From: Theristus sp. LFF4_11
Taxonomy: Eukaryota > Nematoda > Chromadorea > Monhysterida > Xyalidae
Reading direction: 5' to 3'
NCBI GenBank assembly: GCA_030248135.1
Contig: JASANC010003250.1
Coordinates: 1 to 64,000 of the forward strand
Length of the DNA: 64,000 nucleotides
Below the pieces are notes generated by a model, which saw nothing but the letters and a program-made list of their open reading frames with translations, made no database searches and was not told the DNA's origin. Positions 45,434 through 56,526 of the stretch are shown here, one piece after another; within the stretch, counting starts at the first letter, position 1; each line of letters opens with the position of its first letter. The position numbers and the translations under genes are program-made.

Positions 45434-48400
45434 ATGGACACGCTGCATGACGAGCTGCTACTGGAGGTGTTCAAACGAATCGACGCCACCCAACTGGGCA
45501 ACGTGCGTCGTGTTTGCAAACGATGGCACCACATCGCCAACTGGCAACAGTTGTGGCGCTTTTACACGAACCGTGGTGCGTTCATGAAGTGTCTGTTCAC
45601 GTTGCACAGCAGTGCACCAGCGTCCGCGCGCTCGTTGGCATTTTGGAGATGGTAAACAAAAGGGGCATTCATGAAGCATTATTCAGTGACCGCGTAGCTA
45701 TATTTAACACAGTTACGCGTAACTAAATACTGCTTCATAAATGCCGCTAAACGCTTCTGTGCAACCTGGCTTGTGGCAACTCTGTGCAACATCTGCCTCC
45801 GGGCGTCATTGAACTAGCACAACTGTTTTGAGTTGCACGCTTATCCTTGACCGCCGTTGTGCGTTTGTTTCAGATTTCGGCGTCGACGATGATTTGCTGT
45901 GGGACGCGTGGACGTACCGAGAGTTCTATCAGAAAAGTGCGTTTGTGTCACGATGCTACAATCACTCGAAACCAAAGTAACGCCAATCACCATTTCAGTT
46001 CTTTATCCATTCCGTCATTTGCCAGGTTGGTGGCGTCGTAACGTGCAGTACTATGGTGGCTTGTTGCGTATCAAAGTGAGCTCACCCCACTTTTCTGCCA
46101 ACAAAAATAAATGTAAAAATTCTAGCAACATTTTTTTGATTTTCGTTTGTCCCGCATGCCAGCAGCCTGTCATTTCAATTGCTTTTTGTTGCACCATCCA
46201 GCTAGAACGCGACGGCCTCACCTGCTACGAGTGTCTGCCTCCGTTGGATCTGTGCTACTTGAAATACCCTGCCGTGCGCCAGCTCATCAACGGGCCGGTG
46301 CCGAATCGACTGCGATTGATCGGCAGAGACACACCGCCAGACGAGAGCTGTCCCAAAGGCAGACATGAGATGCGCTTTCGCAAGTTGTTCTCGCTCACCG
46401 CCGTGGGCCGCAAGACACGCGTCGTCTGCTTTCAGAGCGACCTCGGCTTGGAGGTCGGGCAACGGCACGCCACTGTTCGGTTTATGCACTTTCATAAAGT
46501 TGCTTTTTTAATTTGTACCATAAAGCCGCTTTTTCAATTTGTAGCTCTGAAATTTTGTGATTTCCGAGTACACTTGTTTTTGCAGGACGGCATTTGCCAT
46601 CGCACGTGTCAGCGCTGTGCGCAAAGCGAAGAGCACGATTGTTCGCTGTCGTGCGGCACCGCTGTTCAAGTGGTGACCACGGGGGGGGGGGTTCAGCCAA
46701 TCAACTTTATCCCGCGTTTTTATAACGGCGCTTCTTTCATAAATGTTTTTGTTTTGTTTTCCTTTTCAGTCCCCAGCCGGTTTCGAGTTTCTGTGTCAGG
46801 AAACAGAGGCGCACAACACGCTGCATTTCAATGTTTGTTATAAATTTTTTGGAAATTGCTGGAAGCTAAAGGGGCGTCATGAAGCAGTATTTAGTGACCG
46901 CGTAGTAATGTTTTAACACAGCTACGCGTCACTAAATACTGCTTCATAAATGCCGCTTTAGTTATTTTATAGCCGGGGATTCAAATGAAGTCATGCTTCT
47001 TCAGTACTGGCTGGAGATCGAGCATGGCATCCGCGCTGAGTCACCATCCGCTCTAGAGGCAACAATCATTCAACTCTGGGAGAATGAGATGTACCAATAT
47101 CGTGGCATGAAATTCCGTCAACTTCGTGTCGCTGCGTCACGTTTCACCACGCGACCGTTTGTACCGAGCTCTGTGATGCCCTCTCATATTGAGGTTGGTG
47201 TTGGTTTGATCGTAATGAAGAATGCCGTATTTTTAAGAACCAACCATTGTTGCTGTGGGTGTGGTCCTGCAGAAAACGAACGATAATCTTTTTTTTTGAT
47301 GAGCAAAACTTATTTTGACCACGTTTTATTAATACCCGCAGTTAAACTAATAAAAACACAGTTCACCCATCAAACGGTGCTAACTGACTAAGCTAACCAT
47401 TTTATGACACGTTCAAATTTGCGAGCGCTTTGTGAAATGTACGACTTACGGAACGAAATGAGTGAAAAAAACTTGAAAAATGTGCTACTTTTTAGTATTT
47501 CGGTGCACGCCGCCCGACGGCTGAGATGCTGCCCAGGCCAGGCGTCTACTTCGGCACGTATGCAGCGCACGGCTGGGAGCTGGTGAATCTCAGCTATGAG
47601 ATTGACAGGCAAACACTCGAGAATGTGCTCGTCGGTGAGAAGTTGACGGTTGGTCGAAGGAACACTGCTGCTGTCATGCTAGTCATCTTGCTTGTTGCTG
47701 CTAGCATTCTGTCTGCATACCGATTCACTGTCATTGTGCTACTCGGGATGGTGTACCGTGAAGCGTACAGGGCCATAAACAGCTTGCTGCCGCGCGCTGC
47801 GGTTTTCACGATCAGTACTGTTCCGTGCGGCAACACATTTGTGACAAGTTGCCCACAACACAACACCAGGACATCAGTTCGCCGTGTAATAACAACAAAC
47901 GAAGTACAATACTAAATACGAAAAAAGGTCCCACTCCCACCTGTCCTCATCTCAGAATTACTTAAAACCTGTGAATGAATCGGTCGACATGGCACTGAAC
48001 AACCCCAGCAACCAGTCACTCGTGTTACGTGTGTCGTGTTTGCTGTACAGGGTGACGCGAACGTGCCAGCTGGCGAGCACACGCTGCGCATTTACTGCCA
48101 TCGTCCCGTGTACCTGCCTGACGAGGCCGTCGACGACTGGCAGCAAATCGATCAGCTGCTCACTGCTGCTGCTAATGCTCAGTGGGTGCATTGAAATTGT
48201 GAATGTTGAACTACTTAAATGTTGAAATACGGAATGCAGAAACGTTGAAATACTTGAAATACAAACGTGTCTTTGTTTTATTGTATTTCGTTTGTGTCAG
48301 ATATGCGATTGCGGACTGGTCTGCGTTTCACAGTCAACGGTTTGCATGGCCATCGGACACGTATCTACGTTTGACCACTGCGCATCCGCCGCGGTGTCGG

Positions 48401-48724
48401 TTGGTATTCGATTTCTTGAACAGTGTTACAAGGCAAACTCTTGCTTTCTCAGCATGATCGTAAAGGCGCATTCATGTTGAAGTATTTAGTGACTAAATAC
48501 TGCAACATGAATGCGCCTTTAGTTTTGCATTTGCAGTAACAAGCATAAATGGATGTTTCAGGTCTCGTTTCTATTGCGAGGGCCAGGTGGCCGGTGACGA
48601 GCACACGGGCGCCCAGTTCATCCGTTGTGTGTTTGCGCAGTTGACCGACGACTCGTTTGCGGTGCTCTGGCTGCCCCTGCACAATGTCGCGTTCTTCTAT
48701 CGCTCGGACGTGCAACCGACTTAG
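45434..48724 (+). CDS. FBXO31: F-box protein, FBXO31-like
   Basis: FBXO31 is a substrate receptor of SCF ubiquitin ligases. The start at 45434 opens straight into an F-box: MDTLHDELLLEVFKRIDATQ and RRVCKRWHHIANWQQLWRFY. Later exons include DDDLLWDAWTYREFYQK, HLPGWWRRNVQYYGGLLRIK (46030), a Cys-rich pair CYECLPPLDLC and CHRTCQRCAQSEEHDC (46600), and LLQYWLEIEHGIR (47000). Three FBXO31 hallmarks end the protein: LPRPGVYFGTYAAHGWELVN (47530), GDANVPAGEHTLRIYCHRPV (48052) and GQVAGDEHTGAQFIRCVFAQ with DSFAVLWLPLHNVAFFYRSD (48600). About eleven exons; at least three introns contain MITE family 2 palindromes. Some middle exon borders (46080-46200, 48290-48360) are uncertain. Confidence 0.85.
45659..45750. 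repeat. MITE family 2 palindrome in FBXO31 intron
   Basis: AAGGGGCATTCATGAAGC at the left and GCTTCATAAATGCCGCT at the right. Confidence 0.8.
46867..46960. repeat. MITE family 2 palindrome in FBXO31 intron
   Basis: TAAAGGGGCGTCATGAAGCA at the left and TGCTTCATAAATGCCGCTTT at the right, centred on TTTTAACACAGC. Confidence 0.8.
48461..48521. repeat. MITE family 2, minimal 61-bp palindrome in FBXO31 intron
   Basis: TAAAGGCGCATTCATGTTGA and its complement meet directly at TAGTGACTA, with no centre. It is the shortest copy of the family. Confidence 0.85.
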
Positions 48725-49056
48725 GGCAATCGGATGCGTTTGGACGGCTGTTTTAGGGATGTCTCTTTTTGGGCTCGTTCGGTTCTCTGTGATCAACGGA
48801 TTCGTGTTTATAACGTGTGATTTGAGGAGAAATTTTGTTCTATTTACTGGATTTCTTTCATTCATTCCTGTTTATGGGGGCCTTGAGAATGAAACAGACG
48901 TTTTCGGCACGAGTGTTTCTAATGGTACGCAGTGGTGGTGTTGTCCGCATAGAATATTTTGCAGCTCGTTTCTGCTGAGAAACATTTTTTTTAGCTTTTG
49001 TTCCAAACTGGAGTATCTTGGTTGAAAAAGCGGCCAGACAAACTTGAAAATAGCAG

Positions 49057-51044
49057 ATGGCTGGAGATCGTTTGTCAGCCGGCATCCTGGCGCAGGCGCA
49101 CTGCATCAAGTGCCCCTCAGAGGCGACCGTCTGCGGCATTGACCCACTGCGTGCTCGTTATTGTCGACAGTGTTTCATGCAAATGGTCAAGTTAGTCAAC
49201 GCTGCGCTTGTGTCGTTCTCAGCAGAAGCGTCCCAGTGTCGTTGCACTGTTCGATGGACGAGTTTTTTTGATTTTGCGCTTTTTTGAAATTGACACTTTT
49301 CGAGTGCTAGTGGCAGCAGGTTTCCCCACCCTCGGTCACAGTTCATTGTTGTTTTTCGCGTGGTTTTACTACTGAACAGAACCATGCAGGCACAAATTTC
49401 GCAAATCGTTTGGCAAGCAGCGTGTCTTCCGCGAGTACGGTGCGGAGCCGGTGCTCGTTGACTTCGATGGCACTCATCACTCCGTTGCTTTGCTTCATCT
49501 GATCAGGGTAGACGGGTTTTTCGAGATTTCCATCATTTCTCATTTCTTTTTTCGTTTCACAGACATCGGTCGAATATTCAGTTGGAATTATTGGTCATAA
49601 TTATGGATGGTTAGTGTTTTCTTGACGGTTGGTATATCCTCCCATTGTTCGTTTATGTTCCAAATCCCTTTGCGAACCGTTTCTCAGGACGGCCAAAACG
49701 AAGCACCCGCGAAACGCCTCGTTTGGAAGCCCGTGGTCTTGTGTATCATCACCAAACTTGACTCGGACCAAATCGCGCACACAAGCAACAGACTGTGCGA
49801 AGTGATTTGCGAGTTTCAAGCGACCATGACGCTGCACGTCTGTCATTTGGCGCAGATCTTTGACAGCCAAACTGAGCGTTGCTTCGTGAATGGGCTGGAC
49901 GTGACGCATGTGCCTCGTTTGCGCGCTCTGTTGGAGGCCGTCAAGGATAAATCAGCAGCTGAAGAACTCTTGAATCGTTTGCGCACCAAATTTCTGTATC
50001 GAATTGCCGAATCATCTCAGGTTGCCCGTTTTTTTCAGCATTTCTATGTTTGCGTCTCCTTGTTTGTTTCATTGCCCTTTTTACAGATGAAACGAATTTT
50101 GGTGTCGGCCGGTGCGGATGTGTTGGCGAAACGCGCGTTTGATGTGATGTGCTTTGGACGTGGCGCACAGCTGCACCAGGAAACTGCCGTGGTCAGTGGT
50201 TGGTTGTGCTCTGTTGCGTTTTTTTTATTTATTTGTTCGCGCGCCGGTTCCGGAAACCCTAAGGTGTACCAAACTCCGGCGGAAACGGGCAATACTGCCC
50301 CGAGCGAGCCCAATAAATTCTCGGCTCTGGAGAGAGTAGACCATTAGATATTATTGGTCACATTGGTTTTTCCATTATGTGTCTTGTCCGCAGCGGAGTC
50401 CGAACTTTCCACCTACAGAACGGTAGACGAAAGCCCTACCCTGCGCTACAGACGCGTTTCTTTGTTTATGGATCCATTGCATTCGTCGAATTATTTTGCG
50501 ATAAGCAGTTGACTCCGATAAAGCTGCATGAACCGCATGTGACACGGTGACTCATGTGAAATTTCATATCATTTTCTCAGTCTCAGTTTCGTGCATTTCC
50601 AGAACGTTGCATGTCTCTCAGGTGGACGATCGTGCGGGCGCTGGCACGCTGCTGGTGCGTCCACTGCACGACGTTGCCGTCCGTGAGGCTGCGCTGTACA
50701 ACCGATTTGCAAGCATGCTGCACTTGGTGGTGTTGCCGAGTGTGCAGCCGACAGACGCTGGCGCACACACCGAAACACTGCACACGGTGACCAACGACTT
50801 CGTGAACCGACTGCAGGCCACACATGCAGCCACGATTCCAACGCTGCTGCGAACGGTCGAAAAGGTGCACGCCTCGGAGACGGCCGCTGAGAAGTGCAAG
50901 CTCTGCTATTCGCATGTGTTGCCGGGTGCGGCGACTGATGATGAGCAGGGACGCACGCTCTGTGCTGCTTGTCACCGGCTGTTGACCGTGGATGTGCCCG
51001 ATCAAACGTTACTGCCGTGCTGTTTGCGTGCGCAATCGCTGTGA
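49057..51044 (+). CDS. CTU2: Cytoplasmic tRNA 2-thiolation protein 2
   Basis: CTU2 (Ncs2) pairs with CTU1 (Ncs6) to transfer URM1-derived sulfur to U34 of tRNA-Lys, -Glu and -Gln. The start at 49057 sits directly after an AG. The first exon has the CxxC pairs of the family, HCIKCPSEATVCG and YCRQCFMQMVK. Exon 2 has HKFRKSFGKQRVFREYGAEP and FDGTHHSVALLHLIR. Exon 3 has KRLVWKPVVLCIITKLDSD and a long helical stretch. Exon 4 has MKRILVSAGADVLAKRAFDV and CFGRGAQLHQETAV. The last exon has VRPLHDVAVREAALYNRF, corresponding to the family's RPL-D motif, and a C-terminal zinc pair CKLCYSHVLPGA and LCAACHRLL. It ends CCLRAQSL. An extra short exon near 49560-49610 is possible. Confidence 0.95.
50220..50458 (-). 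mobile_element. tRNA-derived SINE, copy 2 (CTU2 intron)
   Basis: On the minus strand it has the tRNA-like head (GTCTGTAGCGCAGGGTAG ... AAGTTCGGACTCC), then TCTAATGGTCTACTCTC, GGGGCAGTATTGCCCGTTTC, GGAGTTTGGTAC and an A-rich end. It is clearly the same element as 40151-40390. Confidence 0.75.
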
Positions 51045-51272
51045 TGCTTGTTGGCTGGCTTGGCCATGTGCATGATTTCACATTGTTGTTACTTGTTATT
51101 CATGTTCACGTTTGTAATTTGAGAAAAAAATCGATTATTCATTGGACAGCTCACTTGGTGCTTGGCTTGCTTTATGGTCGCATAAGCCAGTTCGAGAAAA
51201 TACCTTGTTGTTGATAACGCTGTTGTGTCGTTTGTACGAAAGCAGCAATTTTGAAGCAACCAGCCGGAGAAA

Positions 51273-54200
51273 ATGGGCAACGAAATCTGTGAAAACGTGC
51301 CGGACTCTGTGCTGCTGCGTGTGTTTGGCTTCTTGGACTTTCGTTCGTTGCTGAGGGCCGGTGGTTCGTGCAAACAGTGGTACAGGGTGGCTAATGATAG
51401 AACGCTGTGGCGCAGGTCGGTGGAAAGGTTTTTGCATATGGTCGGTTTGCGTAACAATGCATTTGGATTTGTGATCATCTTGGAAATCCGATTTAGGTTG
51501 TTCATCAAAGACTTCGGCCTTGCCGATGACGTCTCACTAACGAAACTGGTAATGAACGCAACCGAGAAAACCGATGAGTTGACGGTCGCTGAATATAAAG
51601 CTGGTTAGTTTGGTGAAATTGGACAAATTCCATCACGATCCAAACTAACCCGTCATTAAGAAGCTTGTTGAATTTGCCGTCGCAGAACTGATCGCGAGTC
51701 TCACGTGGTATGACGAGTACAAACGACTGCACTGGCTGAGTCCGCTCATCGAAAACTGTTGCATTCGACAGCACGCAGACGAGGTTCCGTGAGCATGAAT
51801 GTCACTTTGGCACTTTGTTTCCGATGTTATGATCATTTTTTTACGGATTGTGTCATGGTTTAGGTGCTGCACGTCAGTTTCGCATCAAACGGACGCTACT
51901 TTGTGACGTGCTCAAAAGACGCGCATGTGAAAGTACGGCGAGCAATGATTTTGATGCGTTTTGGGTTTCAGTTTTGTGTTTTTTTTGTTTCTGGTTCCGC
52001 GTCTCGTCGCATTTGCATACTGTACATGGAAAGACCGGTAGTTTCTTGCTTGATGCGGCAATTCAAATAAGTCTCAAGTGACTCTGTCGTTATCTCAGGT
52101 ACTCGGTTCACTTGGACCAATTTGAATTGCCGAGTTCTGCATGAAGCTGGTTTGCTATCTATGCAGAGTCGCACAGCTAGAAAAGGCATAATGATTTTGT
52201 TGCAAATGTAGCCGGGTTTGGTCAAAACTGGCACGGTTCAAGTGCACTGTGGTTGTCTTTTTCTTGTCAATTGCTAAGCCCAATACTCAAGCTTTCACGA
52301 CTCAAGTGCTTCAAGTGCACATCACTGATGAGGCCAGCCCCCTTCTACACATGAGGTTGGCCAGACAACCAGACAACTTGGGTGATGTGCGTTGCAGCTG
52401 TTCCGCGCGGACACAGCAACATGCGAGCTGGCGATGCAGGTGGACATGCGCGAGAAGCTGCGATGGCGCTACACTCAATTCTCGCAGTTCAACGCCACTT
52501 GCGAGCTGCTGCTCGTTTCGGGCGTGCACAATCCGCGCACCAGCACCGCCGGCGAGATTGCGATCTACTATGTCGATGGTGAGGGCGGCGTTGTTGTGCT
52601 TGGGATTTTAGGCGATGTTTTTAGCCAGGGCTGACCCAGAGGCGCGTACAGAACGCCGTTCAGTAGGGCGCACATCGAGTTTTCTCTGTCATTAATTGCC
52701 TATACACCCCTCGGCGGGGCTCGATCCCCCGAGCGCACAGACAATAGTCTAACGCACTACCACCAGGCCACGAGCGGTGCTTAGGTCGAGACGCCGCTTG
52801 TTTGTTGGTTTTTGATTTGGTTTACATTCATGTTTGAAACGCACGGAATGCACCGTTGCACTGTGACTGCGCAGAAAGCGAGCAGCGTCTGTCGTTCCGG
52901 TGTCGTGTGTACAACCGTCCGTACGACGTGTTCGGCTGCTGGTTCGATGGCGCGCACGTGCTCTCCGGCGAGCATTTCGTGCTGAATGCGGGCGCCGTCG
53001 TAAGTGAAACATGCTCCACTGAACTGTGCCTGTTTCTGGCGAGCCTACGCGAAAACTGTAGGCTGCATCGAGTTCGGCATGCCCGCAGTCAGGGAGCACA
53101 GCTCAGAAGCACTCACATCAATCAGTTCATTGCCTGTGCTTTGCAGTGTCTGGTAAAAATGAATTGAAGTTGACTGTGTGTTTCGCTGTTGCTCAGTTTC
53201 CGTTCGGCTCCAGCGTCTCCCACCTGTGGCTCTGCAAGGCATCGCAGGACACGCACTCGGAGCGCACGGCTGTCATTGCGCCCATGTACAAGTGCGTTCG
53301 TAGTTCTTGTTTGTTTTGTTGTGTTTTGTTGACCCGAGCGAATCTGAATGTTGATCTGCAGATTTTTCAATCGAAACGGCGCTAACTTGCGCATGATACT
53401 GTGCAGCGACTTCGTGACACAGCACGTACGGGATTCGCTGCTTCTGGTCGATCTGGTGATGTCGCAACGCAAGGTGCATTGCAGAGTTGCAGTGCGCTGA
53501 TTGGCTCTTGTTATAATGCAGCAACAAATAAACTGTGCTATTGAGCTCACAAGTGAAACCTGAATGTGAAAGCCGTTTACTTTACGCAGGCGATTCTCGA
53601 CCCGAACAACCAGCTGAACGACGCGGTGTCCTTGCAAGCACTGAAGTCAATGAACACATCCGAGTGGCATGCCGTTCTGTACGGCGACGACGTGCAACGC
53701 ATGGCACAGGCGCCCGACTACCCGAGTGGCAGCGGCGTCAGCAAATGTGCAAACTGCAAACTCAGACATCAGAACGTACTCAACGGTGAGATGAACGTCT
53801 GCTTATTCTTGTCAGAGTCTGTGCTTTGCTGATTGCTGTTTGATTTCAACTGGTCAATTCTGCCAACCAACGTGGTGTACTCATTTGGCGGGAGTTACCG
53901 AACTTTGAATGAACTGATGAATAGTGCCTGCTGCCCGATTTCAGAGGCAACGGCCTCAAGCTCCACTGCTTCCACATCAACAGCGCCCGTTGGCTGTGGT
54001 TGCATCTGTCACGGTTCAATCAGTGACCGACTGTTGATCTACACCAGTGGCGATCGCACCTATACACCGCACAAGGTCAACTTTTATAGAGTTTTTGCGT
54101 GTCACAGGTTGAGCTTAGAATTGTGCATTTATTGTTTATTTATTTCTGTGTCAGGTTTCCTTCAAACTAGTCAATGGCGAGCAAGTGCTGAGTCGTATCA

Positions 54201-56171
54201 ACGCCGACGTGTTGTCGGATGAACGCCGCGCGCTGGTCATGGAACGCTTTGAGTGCGTCACACTGTGAACGCATGTCACCTAAAGCAGCATTCATGAAGC
54301 AGTATTTAGTGACCGTGTAGCTATATTTTGCCACAGCTATGCGTCACTGAATACTGCTTCATGAATGCTGTTTTACCAGTGTCAATACACTCCGCCTGAT
54401 CAAGTCGTTTGCACATTTCAGAGCATTACGCCAGCTCGAGTTGCAGAAACAACACGAGGCGACTGAGAGCAACAATGCAGCGGCGGCATTTGAGGCGGTT
54501 TGTTGCCTGTTGAATGTTGACATTCGATTAAAATAGAGTTCGATTGAAATTTGAAAATAGATATGCAGTGTTTTTAAACATGTTGTTTTATTTATTTTTT
54601 TGGTTCTGCGACTTAATCGTTTGTAGACGTAGAAATGAAATTGGTTTCATGCTTGATGCAACAATAGTGGTGGGTGACCCACTCGAATGTCAGAAACTCA
54701 AGTCACTTACGACCGATTTTTATTTCCCGCGTCACTCATGAAACGTCGTCCCCATCTGTGCGCGCATTGAGTCGCAGAACCAAAAGAAAAAAGTTGAAAA
54801 CTGACGCAAAGCAGTGCAGCCACGGCCATGGCGTTTATTCAAACTTGTGCTGTACAGCAGCCACCAGCGCACGGTGCCTTGGAGCAACCGATGGACATGG
54901 ATGATGAGGAGGATGAGGAGCAGCACGTGCTCAATGAGGCCGGCCTGCACGAGTTGCCTGGTGACTTCGAGCAATTGATGGACTCGTTTGACCAGCCTGA
55001 CCACTCGATCGACATGCATGGCCACATCGTTGGCATGGCGCTTAGTCATTGTAAACGGTGTGCTCGGGTTACGCTTGTTTTTTTTGAATTTTCAGCGCAA
55101 CAAACAAAATATAAAACTTCTGTAACGTGGCAAATGTCATGCAGATTGTCGAGCGATATTGAATGAGCACACAGCAATTGCTAACGAATGCGCGTTCATT
55201 TTTTAATGTTTCAGTTATTTGTTTGTGAACGTGCGTCCGTGGCCACCCGACGCTGAGATCGTGAACCCCTGGAATCCGCCCGCCATTTCCACTCAGGTTT
55301 GATTGATTTGAGAAATAAAGCAAAAAATTGTCAGGAAATAATACTGCTGCGTTGTCACGGGGTGCCTGTTTCCCATGAACAACAGTGATCTTGTGTTTCT
55401 TTGCAGATCGAAGTGCGCGTGATTGACTTAGCGACGCTGACACTGCACGAGACGCAAGTGTTCCGTGGCCACCGCGGCTTCACCATGAATGATCAGTGTT
55501 TTTTCATCTTCCTCGATGCGAATGATACGCATGTCGCCAGGTGTGTTCATCCATGATGATCAACAAGTGATGATTCCGATTGACGTGCTGTGTGTGGCAA
55601 TTGGCGTACTGTAAATGCCAAATGGCGCTCTCTGCATGTCAACTGGCGTACTGTACTGTAGATGTCAATTGGCGTGCTGTACATGCTAATTGGCTTGTTG
55701 TAGTTTTCAATTGGCGTTTTCTTTACGTCAATCAGCGTACTGTAATTTCAGTTGGTGTACTGCTCTTGTCAGTTGGCTACTGCTCTTGTCAGTTGGCTAC
55801 TGCTCTTGTCAGTTGGCTACTGCTCTTGTCAATTGGCGTGCAGCAAATGTACATTTTGACACACTGTGATGTCAGTCTACATGCGTGCTGGTTTCAGTGG
55901 CAGCGAGTGCGGTCGTGCGTGCGTCTGGTCACGTGACTACGGCTGTGCCGTTGGCACTCTCGAGCACAACTCGGTCGTCAACTCAGTGGCGTTCAACCCG
56001 TCTGACGCGCAGATGCTGGTCACCGTCTCCGACGACCGTTGCATAAAAGTGTGGCGATCACGGAGACGCACGACACAGCTGAGAGCACAGCTGGCTTGCG
56101 GGGCGCCTTCGCCGTCGCAGGAGAAGCCGGCGTCGCCTGTGTATTTGATCAAAAAGGGCGTTGACAAATGA
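51273..56171 (+). CDS. FBXW5: F-box/WD repeat-containing protein 5
   Basis: FBXW5 is a substrate receptor for CUL4-DDB1 and SCF ligases. The start at 51273 gives MGNEICENVPDSVLLRVFGF and SCKQWYRVANDRTLWRRS, the F-box. WD-repeat exons follow: TWYDEYKRLHW, LHVSFASNGRYFVTCSKDAH (51870), REKLRWRYTQFSQFNATCEL (52450), and RVYNRPYDVFGCWFDGAHVL (52900), the last a near-exact FBXW5 signature. Next come FPFGSSVSHLWLCKASQD, RLLIYTSGDRTYTPHKV (54020), a Gln/Asp-rich segment with SIDMHGHIVGMALS (55010), YLFVNVRPWPPDAEIVNPWN (55220), GFTMNDQCFFIFLDANDTHV (55480) and LEHNSVVNSVAFNPSDAQML (55970). The C-terminal WD repeat ends KVWRSRRRTTQL, followed by a tail ending KKGVDK. About 17 exons. Introns hold MITEs, a tRNA-like block and a minisatellite. 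Confidence 0.95.
51983..52182. repeat. MITE family 1 in FBXW5 intron
   Basis: TTCTGGTTCCGCGTCTCGTC at the left and GCAGAGTCGCACAGCTAG at the right; body words TTGATGCGGCAATTCAAAT and TTTGAATTGCCGAG. Confidence 0.65.
52265..52380 (+). repeat. Dispersed repeat family 7 in FBXW5 intron
   Basis: AGCTTTCACGACTCAAGTGC, CATCACTGATGAGGCCA and GAGGTTGGCCAGAC match 12885-12985 on the other strand. Confidence 0.5.
52628..52785 (-). other. tRNA-like sequence with possible SINE body
   Basis: The minus strand reads TGGCCTGGTGGTAGTGCG (A-box-like) and GGGATCGAGCCCC (B-box-like). The region to the left (52628-52690) would be its body. The arms do not form a canonical tRNA, and no second copy is in the window. 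Confidence 0.4.
54281..54374. repeat. MITE family 2 palindrome in FBXW5 intron
   Basis: TAAAGCAGCATTCATGAAGC at the left and GCTTCATGAATGCTGTTTTA at the right. Confidence 0.8.
54597..54785. repeat. MITE family 1 in FBXW5 intron
   Basis: TTTTTGGTTCTGCGACTTAA at the left and TTGAGTCGCAGAACCAAAAG at the right. The clearest terminal inverted repeat of the family. Confidence 0.8.
55590..55845. repeat. Minisatellite in FBXW5 intron
   Basis: Diverged units built on CAATTGGCGTACTGT, becoming four near-perfect tandem copies of TACTGCTCTTGTCAGTTGGC at about 55758-55838. Confidence 0.8.
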
Positions 56172-56526
56172 TGTGCAACTTGTGGACAGACATTGCTTGT
56201 CGCTTTGTTTCGTTTTCAAGGAACGACAAGTGGTACAGTATGTGATGTGATGCGTTTGCTCATGTGCTCTGTTCGTTTCGGTGACTGCTGCTGCAAACCC
56301 TTTGTTTTCACAACCTCTTTTTGACCTTCAAACCTCACCAATAATTTTTGCGTGTTGCACTATTGATAATGGGTGTTGGTTGAATGAAGTGATGAAAGTG
56401 ACGATCAGTTGCTTTGTTGGTTGGGCATGTGAAACCAATTCCTTTGCACATCGGATTCCATATTTTTGCTGTTTTCTGTTATTTTCCACGAACAAGATCG
56501 GTTCTGAAGGATTTCAAGCAGCCTTA

